From NCBI RefSeq assembly GCF_000143415.4, contig NW_003314405.1, forward strand, positions 206,282-270,281: a stretch of 64,000 bases of DNA. Direction: 5' to 3'. Positions 11,985-20,575 of this stretch are shown here, piece by piece. The notes under the pieces are model-generated. The model saw nothing but the letters and a program-made list of their open reading frames with translations, was not told the DNA's origin and searched no databases. How positions within the stretch are numbered: the first letter of the stretch is position 1; each line of letters opens with the position of its first letter. The stretch comes from Selaginella moellendorffii (lineage: Eukaryota; Streptophyta; Lycopodiopsida; Selaginellales; Selaginellaceae). Both the position numbers and the translations under genes were made by a program.

Positions 11985-12250
11985 CTTAGTCTCTGGCTTG
12001 ATCTCGGACCCGATTTCGGATCCGACTTCGGATTCGGTCTCGGACTCGATCTCGGACTCGATCTCGGACCCGATCTCGGACCCGACCTCGGACTCGGTCT
12101 CGGACCCAATTTCGGATCTCGGACTCATCTCGAACTCGGTCTCGAACTCGGACTCGAACGCGGTCCCCGAGTCGGTCTCGGACTCGATTCCGGACTCTAT
12201 CTCGAACTCGGTCCTAGAGTCGGTCTTGGACTCGATCTTTGACTTGGTCC
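11985..12250. repeat. LTR minisatellite (TCGGACTCGATC / TCGGACCCGATC units)
   Basis: Degenerate 12-bp units, each two hexamers of form TCGGAC / TCGATC or CCGATC, are repeated many times. The same array is at 16413-16665 with small internal length differences. Most hexamers carry CpG. Confidence 0.85.
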
Positions 12251-12332
12251 CATCCGATGAACTCTTTGTCATTTTGGTCATGCTTTCGGGGTTCCTTTAG
12301 CCTACGACACCTCGGCGAGTTGGTTCCTTACA

Positions 12333-12344
12333 ACTCCACCACCC
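12333..12344 (-). promoter_or_regulatory. Polypurine tract (plus-strand primer) of the gypsy element
   Basis: On the minus strand GGGTGGTGGAGT lies directly against the LTR start TGTAAGG. The same purine-rich tract is conserved at 7703-7714 in the old relative. Purine bias and position support the call. Confidence 0.65.
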
Positions 12345-12524
12345 ATAGAAGAAGTTCGATGCCCACATCGAACATCTTGTTTTATCCTACGACTTGTTGA
12401 CCATGTCTCCGGGGGCATCCCCCCACTTAGCGGTGTGCCTAAGTTAGCCTCCCCGGCCAAGAACTCATGACAACGGAATATAGGTGTCCCTATACTCCTC
12501 CCCTCACCACGCCCTAGTATGGGG

Positions 12525-12576
12525 TCGGGACTTGAACCTAGCCTTACTTTACTAGGGGGTTGGGACTCGAACCCAA
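12525..12576 (-). repeat. Pair of tRNA T-arm-like motifs, young copy
   Basis: On the minus strand 12576-12560 reads stem TTGGG, loop TTCGAGT, stem CCCAA, a perfect T-arm geometry (5 bp, 7 nt). The neighbour at 12541-12525 has loop TTCAAGT and an imperfect stem. No complete tRNA body is visible around them. Confidence 0.75.
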
Positions 12577-12622
12577 CTTCCGTAGAATACGTCTATGGAT
12601 TCGACATCCCCGCAGGGAGTCG

Positions 12623-12640
12623 GGCGTAGCTCCCTACGCC
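12623..12640. repeat. Perfect 7-bp hairpin in the gypsy 3' noncoding region
   Basis: The arms are GGCGTAG and CTACGCC with loop CTCC. The corresponding place in the old copy (near 9255-9275, GACTCCCTATGCC) keeps the sequence but not the perfect stem. Confidence 0.6.
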
Positions 12641-13116
12641 TGGTCGACCTAGCTAACCCATGCTAATTAGCTTACCTTCGGCGCGCCTTCGGGTCCCAAC
12701 ATATGCCATTGCTCAACTTCTCAAATTGATACTTTTAATTGAACTTTGCATAAGTACATAGAGTTCTGCCATGCAGAAATTCCTCCACTAGATCTCGCGC
12801 GTTCGCTAGGTTCTCCTCCGGTTCCCATGTTGCTTCGCAGTGTGGAAATCCTTTCAACTTCACATGGAACTCTCTCACCTCGCGTCCTTGTCGCTTGCTC
12901 TTGCGCGCATTGAGGATGGCCTCGACTTCGTATTCCTCCTCCCCTTGGATAACCTCAGGTAAAGGTCTTACTTGGTCCTTGCGAAGCGGATCCTCGAAAT
13001 ACGGCTTGAGTAAGTTCACGTGGAACACGGGATGCATCTTCCCCATCTCTCGAGGAAATCAGAGACGGTAAGCCACTTCACCGATTCGAGCCTCAATCTC
13101 GTAAGGCCCCGCGAAC

Positions 13117-13168
13117 CTGCTTAAGGAACTCAAGATCAATTCATTTATAGGAATACATGTATTTTTAC
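13117..13168 (-). other. Intron-like 52-bp insertion B in the integrase
   Basis: On the minus strand it begins GTAAAAATAC and ends TTAAGCAG. It splits the codons for the LTQR and FAGPY motifs that are contiguous in gypsy integrases. The sequence AGGT is present once on each side, as expected for insertion into an AG|GT proto-splice site with a 4-bp target duplication. The length is not a multiple of three. Confidence 0.7.
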
Positions 13169-13586
13169 CTTTGGGTCAACTTCCGGCTGATCCCACTTGG
13201 TAGCCTGAGGTTCTTGGTGTTCAGCCACACCTTCTCCCCAGCTTGGAACTCCACATCCCGACGCTTTTGGTTCGCGTACTTAGTTTGCTTTTGTTGAGCC
13301 CGTTCCAAGGAATCCCTCACTAGATTCCAAATGTTGAGTCTTTCCGCCGTGAATGCCTCCACTGCGGGTAACTCTCCATGATACTCGGCCACGCCAAGTT
13401 CCACAGGACCTTCAATAGCTCGCCCATTGATGACTTCCCATGGACTCACCCCGATGCTCGAATGTGGTGAGTTGTTATAACACATTTCCGCAAGTCCCAA
13501 ATGACTTACCCAGTTGGTCTGGTCTCCCGAGACATAGCATCGCAAATAATCCTCCAGCTGCCTATTCACCCTTTTCGTTTGTCCGT

Positions 13587-13633
13587 CTGTCAAGAAGTGT
13601 TAGTGCCATCAATCTTGACTTAATACCCATTAC
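13587..13633 (-). other. Intron-like 47-bp insertion A in the integrase
   Basis: On the minus strand it begins GTAATGGG, carries a CACTAAC branch-point consensus 14 nt before the end and ends CTTGACAG. It interrupts the invariant HPQT-DGQT region. GACA flanks the inserted 43 bases on both sides. It contains in-frame stops and a length not divisible by three. Confidence 0.7.
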
Positions 13634-14170
13634 TTGTCTGTGGGTGATAGGCTGTGCTGAATTTCAGCTTGGTGCGATACTGTTCTAGGAGTGTCCTCCA
13701 GAACCTACTGGTGAAGATCTTATCTCGATCTGAGATAATCTCTTCCGGCCTTCCCCGCACTCGAACTACTTGTTCGAAGAACAGCTTTGCCACACCTTCC
13801 ACATCCACTTCCGTTGTGGTGGGTATGAAATGTGCCATCTTTGAAAATCGGTCCACTACCACGAATATCGCATCGAACCCCTCACTTGGGGGTAGTCCCG
13901 TGATGAAGTCCATCGTGAGACATTTCCACGGACGATCTGGAATGGGGATGCTTTGCAACAAGCCCCCACTAGCCTTCGTCACGGCTTTGACCTGCTGACA
14001 TGTTGGACATGTCTTTACATAGTCTTGGACGTCCTTAGCCATATCTGGCCAGTGATACTTCCTTTTGAGTAAGCCCATCGTCTTGGGCACTCCGTCGTGT
14101 CCCGCGAGAGGTCCGTCATGACACTCTTCCAAGGCTACCTTCCTTAGTTCCCCTTCTGGAACATACACCC

Positions 14171-14188
14171 AGTCCGGCTTGCCGGACT
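14171..14188. repeat. Perfect inverted repeat at the RT/RNase H deletion junction
   Basis: It reads AGTCCGGC-TT-GCCGGACT. The protease-side arm encodes part of IVRQAGL and the palindrome ends at the point where integrase sequence begins. Confidence 0.75.
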
Positions 14189-15549
14189 ATGTCTGCAGCC
14201 ACAAAATTATCTGAAGCACCCGTGTCAATAAGGATCTTAACAAAGCTATCTCCGAGCTTCCCTCGGAGGGCTAGTAGATGTCGCGAACAACTCTCTACCA
14301 AAGTTGCTCGTGTAATGAGTAACTTTGAGTTAGGGACTGGATCACATACCTCAGTTTGGACTTCAACCGACTTGATGGCCATATTGGCTCTGGCCTTCTT
14401 CGGGTAGGGACATTCCCTCGAAAAGTGTCCCGCTTCACCGCAGTTGTAGCATACGTTGTTTCCCACGCTGCTATACGACTTGACCTTCTTATCTGTGGGT
14501 TTGTCTCTTTTCGCTTGACTTCCCCACGTACTCGCTCGCTGGCCACCGGATTTGCCTTTCCGGAACCCCGAGGACTCATTCTTAGAGAAACTCTTCTTGA
14601 ATTTCCCCCTGCTATACGTTCCCCTTGGTTTGGCCCCTTTGCTAAACGTGGCTCCCGACCCCGTCGTGTTCCCTTTTCGCAGGTTATCGTTGAAATGCAC
14701 CTTGATGGCTGCATCCAACGCTTCCTTGTAGTTGGTCGGGTTCCTGCGCATTACCTCACCGCGAGCCCAGGTTTGCAAACCTGAAATGAAGGCATGGAAT
14801 GCATCCATATCCCCCATGTCCGTGACAAGTATCCTCTTTGCCATGAACTCATTCACATATTCCTGGATGGTTCCAGTCTGCTTCAGCCTACTCAGCTCAT
14901 CTCTCAAATGCAGAGTGGCATTCGGAGGAACGTATGTTGCGCGGATCCTCGCCTTCATCATGTCCCAAGTGGCCACTGGTCCTTCGTTGGCCTCCGTCGT
15001 TCTCCACCAAGACTTGGCATTATCTGCCAAGTATGGTTTTGCACATGGGACCTTCTCCGAGCTCGGTAATCGCAACGCTCGGAAGTAGTCCTCCATATCG
15101 TAAAACCAATCCTCCACCACCTTATAGTCATTCACTCCTTTGAAGACCGGTGGGGGTTTTGGTTTGTACTTGGGAACTGCCTGAGGGACTGATTCTACTT
15201 CGGTCTGTTCGACCTTGTTTGGTTCTGCCTCAATCCCTACCGAAGGGTCCGCGCCTTCTGCGCTGCCAGCATCTGCAGTCTTTCTCTTTTTCTTCCGCTT
15301 CTCGTCACGCTTTAGCTTGCGTACGAGAGTCTCCAGCAGGGCATTGGTCTGTGCCAACTGTCCTTTTAGCACGTCCAATCGAGCCTTGGATGACCGAACC
15401 TCGCCACCGGACTCCTGTTTGGAAGTTTCCTCATTAGAGTCCTCCTCATGTAAGGATTCCTCATCCATAGCCTCTTGTTCGACCAGAGGCTCCAGCTCTG
15501 GCGGAGGTTCCGTCTCCGCCTGTGTTCGTTTACACCTTGCCCTTGCCAT
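14173..15549 (-). pseudogene. Gypsy gag with start of aspartic protease, truncated
   Basis: The frame opens with ATG at 15549. An acidic and basic N-terminus is followed by a retrotransposon gag domain (KSWWRTTE, TYVPPNATLHLRDEL, YVNEF), a basic linker and one CCHC zinc knuckle (CYNCGEAGHFSREC). The protease begins with its active-site triad IDTGASDNF and breaks about 12 residues later at the deletion junction, after which the frame runs out of phase into integrase DNA and stops. Gag itself looks intact, so particle assembly is conceivable, but the protease is incomplete. Confidence 0.88.
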
Positions 15550-15592
15550 CTCCCAGCAATCCGCCTCTATCCTTCGCTAGAACTGAGGAAAA

Positions 15593-15605
15593 GGCTCCGA
15601 TACCA
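15593..15605 (-). other. Primer binding site, initiator tRNA-Met type
   Basis: On the minus strand TGGTATCGGAGCC lies 3 nt inside the 5' LTR. It resembles the common plant PBS TGGTATCAGAGC, complementary to the 3' end of tRNA-iMet, with one change. Confidence 0.85.
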
Positions 15606-15608
15606 AAT

Positions 15609-16752
15609 TGTAAGCCACAAATTTCTCCTTTCCAATTTGTCAGCTTACCTCATCTATCCATCCAACACTGCCTTGGCTTTTGCTAAGTTCCCTTGCCAAG
15701 GTTCTCGCCTATGGTACCAGCTCCTACTTGGTCTCATCTACTCACTGCACGAGCAACGGAGTGTTAGCCATCCATCCACGGATTCCCAAATCACTCCCAA
15801 TCCCCCTCCCCGGGTTAGACTGGACTTAAGGTTCGACTACACTCCCCGCAAGCACAAGCAGCCAAGCACACCAAGCTTCCAGGTTCCTAACATCCCTTGG
15901 TACCACAAGACTTGATCATGGGACCCTCTAAATCCCAAGTCTTGAGTGCAACACTTGCTTCGGGACGCCGGGGCGAAACACCGTGGCCTAACGGCCCGGT
16001 ATGGGTACCTCTATCCCCCCACTTCCATCCCGAAGGAAGGCCCAAGCCCCTAGGGAGGGCGAGGACCAATGAGCCGCATGGTACTCAAGTGGGACACCAC
16101 TCCACATGAGCCAGGAGCACCGCAATCGGTTTCCCTTTCGGGAGTGGGAGCTGCTCTTGAGCACTTCCCTGGATGGCCCCTCCGGCACCAAACAAGCCCA
16201 TGCTCACTCCCACCCAAGGCCCCTCGGTCCCAGTCTCAACCTCAAGTCAGTTTGGAAGCCCCACTGGAGAGTCCCTTCAAAACTGGTTCCTGGACCTCAC
16301 TATCCCTACTATACTTTTGGAACCCCCTGCAGCCCCCCCCCCCCCCCCCCCTGGGAGACACACGCTTTGGGCTTTCACCCCTTGACCCGTATTAGTATTT
16401 GGACTTAGTCTCTGGCTCGATCTCGGACCCGATTTCAGATCCGACTTCGGATTCGGTCTCGGACTCGATCTCGGACTCGATCTCGGACCCGATCTCGGAC
16501 CCGACCTCGGACTCGACCTCGGACTTGGTCTCGGACCCGATTTCGGATCTCGGACTCGGTCTCGAACTCGGACTCGAACGCGGTCCTCGAGTTGGTCTCG
16601 GACTCGATTCCGGACTCTATCTCGAACTCGGTCCTAGAGTCGGTCTTGGACTCGATCTTTGACTTGGTCCCATCCGATGAACTCTTTGTCATTTTGGTCA
16701 TGCTTTCGGGGTTCCTTTAGCCTACGACACCTCGGTGAGTTGGTTCCTTACA
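15609..16752 (-). repeat. 5' LTR of the gypsy element
   Basis: It has the same start and end as 11182-12332, with scattered substitutions, a shorter C run (19) and a small length change in the minisatellite. The few differences point to a fairly recent insertion. Confidence 0.92.
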
Positions 16753-17045
16753 GCCACCTACAGATCCACCGATGCCTCCTCCTAATGTTCCTCCAGATCC
16801 CGGCCCATCTACAAGAGAACCCTGATGGTCTTCCATTATTCCGAGAGGAGAGGATGATGTGAGGGCCAAGTGTACGGCTACGATGCCGTATACTAATATT
16901 AGCGTAGTGGGATTTTGGTAGCCGTCAGATTGGTTTCAATCCGGACCACTTGCTCCTGTATATAAGCTAGGGTTTTTGGGCTAATTGATATGCACATTTC
17001 TGTATTCCCTTTCCATATTCCATGCACTCACAACACTTATTTATT
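16753..17045 (+). mobile_element. 3' end of another LTR element: polypurine tract and LTR start (fragment)
   Basis: Immediately right of the gypsy element, proline-rich coding-like DNA ends in a purine-rich tract (GAGAGGAGAGGATGATG, about 16839-16860), followed by GGCCAAG and TGTACGGC at about 16870. A TATA-like TGTATATAAGC lies about 90 bp further on, as in a plant LTR. This could be the left part of a plus-strand LTR into which the young element inserted. There is no second LTR in the window to prove it. Confidence 0.4.
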
Positions 17046-18063
17046 AAATAAGATAAAAAAGCCCATTCTTATTTATATTTAATTTTAACTATTCAAAACT
17101 ATAATTCATTATGAAGTTAAAATTCTTGTACCATATAGTTAGACTATATTACAAGTTAATGAATGTAAGTTTGTGTGCACGTCTTCTTTTTTTTTTAAAG
17201 TTATGAAGTAGCTATTTATAATATAAATAAATAAATAAAACTAATAGAATCACTTCACTTTATAAAGGTTATTAATTTTTATAATTTTAAAAATGAGTTT
17301 TTGAATAAATTATTAAATGGTTTTTTGAAATATTAGTCAACACACATGCCATGTTTTCATCATGGGATAAAAATATTCTATTTTTATTTTTTTAAAATTA
17401 TTATATTTAATTAAATTTCAAAATATGTATATATTAAAGGTTGAAACTATGTAATTATAACAAAATTTATGTGAAGGTGAGGACCAATTCAATGAATCAA
17501 AGTTGTGGGAGTATTAATAAAAATAATGAATTTACTAGTTATTTTAAAAATCTGTAAAATTTAATAATTTTTATACTAACATGAAAATTAGTGTTGTTAA
17601 AAAATAAAAAAAATCTTAAAATTGAAACTTTTCAAATATATCCCAAATTAAGAAATAAAGTTTTTATGATATTAACTATTTTATTAACATAAATAAAGAT
17701 ACATGATAGTAGAAAATTTTATTTAGGTAATATTATATTTTTATGACTAAAGGCATTTGTATTTTATGATAATGTAATTTATATTTATAAAAATAAATAC
17801 TAGTTTGAGTATCCTACAAAACAAAAATGGTCAAAATTGATTGCTTCCAAGTTCCATTAGCTAATTTCAGGCAAATGGAACTACTGCAAAGTTTGAAGCA
17901 TTTGTCCTGAATATTCTCTTACTTTACATAACAAACAAAGCATGGAAGAGTCGTGAGAGCTTCTACAGCGCGTGACATTGACCACTCCAATTGTTCTAAC
18001 CTCTCAAGAGAATTCTTCCTCCAATTCCTTGCGAGAAACCATCGCAAATTCACAATCAATGCG
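17046..18063. other. AT-rich intergenic DNA upstream of the ankyrin gene
   Basis: The DNA is very AT-rich with no gene or recognisable repeat. The last 200 bp should include the ankyrin gene promoter. Confidence 0.5.
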
Positions 18064-20493
18064 ATGATTCCTCCAGCCGAGCGCACCAAGGGCGAATCGC
18101 TCGAGTACCGCTTCTACAATCTCCTCTCCACCCAATCCGGCGATCAATCCAGCGCCGATTCCACCCAATCCAGCGCCGATTCCACCCAATCCAGCATCGA
18201 TTCCAAGCTCGAGGAGCTCATACGCGACGGCTTCGACATCCACAACGTCTACAATCACTACACCACCGCCATCCACCTCGCCAGCGAGTTCCGCAATCTC
18301 CCCCTCGTCAATTCGCTCCTCCGCCGCGATGCCGCCATCGACATCCTCCGCGGCGACCTCTCCGATCGCGACACCGCCCTCCACATCGCGGCGATCGGCG
18401 GCGACGTCGCGGTCTTCGATGCTCTACTCCAGGCCTTGGGCGCCAATGGCATGAACCCTAATTCCAGTCCCATAAATCGCCATGGAATGGTTCCTCTCCA
18501 CTACGCGCTGGGCAAGGGCAATGTGGCCCTCGCGGAGCTCCTCCTCCAGCGCGGCGCGGAGATTTCCCAGGCCGATCACACCGGCGCCACGCCGCTACAC
18601 TTCGCCGCCAGGTCTGGATCCGTCGACGCTCTGGAGCTCATCTTTGCGCGCCTTCCAGTGCCGCGGGACGTGAATTCCGCCAGTCGATCCGGGCTCACGG
18701 CGCTGCACTACGCGGCGTGGAACGGCAGGATCGCGGCGATGAAGTGGCTGCTCGCGCGAGGAGCGTCGCTGCAAGCCCGCGACGTTGTGGAGAAGGGGAC
18801 TCCGCTACACTGGGCGGCCATGAGAGGTGACAAAGAAGCAGTGAGGCTCCTCGTGGAGGCTTGCGTGGGGCGAGGATTGCGAGTCTTCTCGGAGAATAGA
18901 GCTGGGAAGAGCGTGCTGGAGCTTGCCGAAGAGCATGGCCGAGAGCACGTCCGGGATCTTCTGAGAGTTGTGATGGAGCAAGGCTTGCTGGATCGAAGAG
19001 CTTTCCCGCAAATCTCTTTGGTGAGGTACGTGATAGGATACGGGGATTCCGGCATGATTGAGAGGCTAGATCGAAGTCTAGACTACGCGATCGAGAAGAA
19101 GAAGCAAAACTACTCGGCCAACTTGGAGAGGTTGCTGATAGCGTCCGACCTCGTCGACTGGGCTGCCAAGAGAGGAAACAAGGAAAGCATCAACTTGGTG
19201 ATGAAGCTGCTCAAGCGATACATCACATATGGAAGTGATCCGGGCTTGTTCGAGAGAAAGATGGCCTCGGCATTGCTCAGCGCTCTACAGCACGGGAAGA
19301 TGGAATTCGCGGCTTCTCTCGCGGATCACAGGCACTGCAAGTACAAGATGGCGGACATCCTCAAGAGCATGAACACGTTTCTCGAGAGGAATGTGGAGGA
19401 TCTCCGGGTCAAGCTCAAAGGCCGGGACGTGGAGCGCTTTGGCAAGAGAGCCGAGAAGCTCCAGGAGGACATACCATTTGCGTTCTGGCTCTTCTACGAG
19501 GAGAGGCAAGAGATCGTCAAGTTCATCGACACTCGACGAGCGTGGAGAGACATTGTCAACGAGCAGGGAAGCCACACGAAGAGAACGGCTTTGCACTGGG
19601 CAACCATCCTGGGATACAACGATGTGGTGACCAAGCTCTGTGAGATCCGGGAATGCAAAGCCAACCTCGACGATGGTCACTCAAAGTCGCCATACAGGTA
19701 CGCGGTGGAACGCCAGCATCCAGATATCCGAAAGGAGCTCTCCTCTCGCGAAGACGTCCGAGCTTACCTCGAGATACTCTACCGGGATCGCCAAGTTTTC
19801 GTGGACGCTCTCAACGCGATCCTCGTCGGGGCGGCGCTCATCGCAAGCATAAGCTTCCAGGGATTCCTCCAGCCTCCCAGTGGCCTCAACGGGAAGTACG
19901 TTTACATCAACGAGATTGGTGTCAAGCTCTTCGTGTGGTTCAACAGCCTGTCCTTCTTCTTCGCCATGGCCAGCACGCTAGCAGCAGCTCGAGGTGTGCT
20001 CCCAATGCCGGACATCTTCATTCAGGAGGTGGTGAAGCGGATCGAGCGAACTTTGTTCGCGGCCGGACTGACGCTCGCGATCTCCATCACTTTCGGGCTG
20101 CTAGCATTTGGAGCTGCGGGGTTTTCGGTCCTTCCTCCGGAGCACAAGCAGCAGCGAAACTTGATTGCAACATCGTCCATGGGTGGGATCGTTTGCCTGG
20201 GGATGCTACTGTGGTTTCTGAAAGGACTCTTCTTACTCTTCAACAGTTACGTCTTCTCGCGGACATCGCAGAGATGTCGTCAGGAGACACTCCCTCCATC
20301 CAGCTTTGGATCCAGCACTGCAAACTACAAGCACCACGTCGAGGAGCATGAATGCAACGCTGAGAAAGAGGAAAAAAAGGCTGGGGATTTGGACGAAGAG
20401 AAGCGGACTTATGATGTTGGGGCGAATTACTCCGAGTATCCATGGCAAGATGGCTTGGACAAGCTGTGCGAAAATGTGGTCATTGATTGTTAG
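18064..20493 (+). CDS. Ankyrin-repeat membrane protein with C-terminal PGG domain
   Basis: This is an 809-residue intronless protein, taking the first in-frame ATG (MIPPAERTKGESLEYRF); the frame is open upstream but without ATG. The N-terminal half has ankyrin repeats (for example GMVPLHYALGKGNVALAELL and GATPLHFAARSGSVDALEL), with another (RTALHWATILGYNDVVTKL) before the membrane region. The C-terminus has the PGG signature, NAILVGAALIASISFQGF then QPPSG, followed by three more hydrophobic segments, so about four membrane helices. The family includes plant ACD6/ITN1-like proteins of defence and stress signalling. A short tandem repeat near the N-terminus (three copies of a QSSADSTQ-like unit) is visible. 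The C-tail is charged and probably cytosolic. No specific role can be assigned. Confidence 0.88.
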   Translation: MIPPAERTKGESLEYRFYNLLSTQSGDQSSADSTQSSADSTQSSIDSKLEELIRDGFDIHNVYNHYTTAIHLASEFRNLPLVNSLLRRDAAIDILRGDLSDRDTALHIAAIGGDVAVFDALLQALGANGMNPNSSPINRHGMVPLHYALGKGNVALAELLLQRGAEISQADHTGATPLHFAARSGSVDALELIFARLPVPRDVNSASRSGLTALHYAAWNGRIAAMKWLLARGASLQARDVVEKGTPLHWAAMRGDKEAVRLLVEACVGRGLRVFSENRAGKSVLELAEEHGREHVRDLLRVVMEQGLLDRRAFPQISLVRYVIGYGDSGMIERLDRSLDYAIEKKKQNYSANLERLLIASDLVDWAAKRGNKESINLVMKLLKRYITYGSDPGLFERKMASALLSALQHGKMEFAASLADHRHCKYKMADILKSMNTFLERNVEDLRVKLKGRDVERFGKRAEKLQEDIPFAFWLFYEERQEIVKFIDTRRAWRDIVNEQGSHTKRTALHWATILGYNDVVTKLCEIRECKANLDDGHSKSPYRYAVERQHPDIRKELSSREDVRAYLEILYRDRQVFVDALNAILVGAALIASISFQGFLQPPSGLNGKYVYINEIGVKLFVWFNSLSFFFAMASTLAAARGVLPMPDIFIQEVVKRIERTLFAAGLTLAISITFGLLAFGAAGFSVLPPEHKQQRNLIATSSMGGIVCLGMLLWFLKGLFLLFNSYVFSRTSQRCRQETLPPSSFGSSTANYKHHVEEHECNAEKEEKKAGDLDEEKRTYDVGANYSEYPWQDGLDKLCENVVIDC

Positions 20494-20575
20494 AACAACT
20501 CCAAAAGGTGGCGGATTAAGAGTTATTAATGCTATTACTAAACTATGTTTTTATTAGGTTAACTACAGCCTTTAA

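Larger units (their letters stand above)
11182..12332 (-). repeat. 3' LTR of the gypsy element
   Basis: It is near-identical to 15609-16752. On the plus strand it starts TGTAAGCCACAAAT and ends GGTTCCTTACA. It contains a 25-base C run (11908-11932) and a CGGACTCGATCT-type minisatellite (11985-12250). Confidence 0.92.
12345..12734 (-). other. 3' noncoding region of the gypsy element with RNA-like structures
   Basis: This stretch between the polyprotein stop and the 3' LTR has no coding potential but is conserved with 8866-9270 of the old element. It holds two T-arm-like stem-loops (12525-12541, 12560-12576, minus strand) and a perfect 7-bp hairpin with a 4-nt loop (12623-12640, GGCGTAG/CTACGCC). 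Confidence 0.65.
12735..14172 (-). pseudogene. Gypsy integrase with C-terminal chromodomain, disrupted
   Basis: The zinc-binding H2C2 region (HDGPLAGHDG…CPTCQQ) leads into the catalytic core with first Asp in LTMDFITG and second Asp in IISDRDKIF. The third acidic residue, expected in the QTERVN region, is Lys (QTKRVN), which should abolish strand transfer. The C-terminal part carries MHPVFHVNLLKPYF and a chromodomain with VEAILNAR and EATWEPEENL. Two insertions (13587-13633 and 13117-13168) look like introns; removing them keeps one frame. A TGA at 13059-13061 sits where CGA (Arg) is expected, a typical methyl-CpG decay. The 5' end is a deletion scar joined to protease sequence. Confidence 0.85.
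11182..16752 (-). mobile_element. Ty3/gypsy chromovirus-type LTR retrotransposon, internally deleted
   Basis: Read on the minus strand the order is 5' LTR, primer binding site, gag with zinc knuckle, start of protease, [reverse transcriptase and RNase H missing], integrase, chromodomain, purine tract, 3' LTR. The LTRs begin TG and end CA and are very similar (about 1151 and 1144 bp). Flanking pentamers gctac (11177-11181) and gccac (16753-16757) differ at one base and could be a decayed target-site duplication. Defects: loss of RT/RNase H at about 14172, one in-frame stop at 13059-13061, and Lys where the integrase catalytic Glu is expected. The copy is therefore non-autonomous. It lies in the same orientation as the older related debris to its left. 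Confidence 0.9.

Noticed and set aside
11973-12300. Long Ser/Asp/Glu-rich open frames on both strands
   Set aside because: They are translations of the LTR minisatellite and recur at 16399-16701; low-complexity artefacts, not genes.
12500-12660. Complete tRNA genes around the T-arm motifs
   Set aside because: No acceptor, anticodon or D-arm partners could be paired.
17953-18063. Upstream extension of the ankyrin protein
   Set aside because: It opens with GTG, not ATG; the first ATG in frame is 18064.
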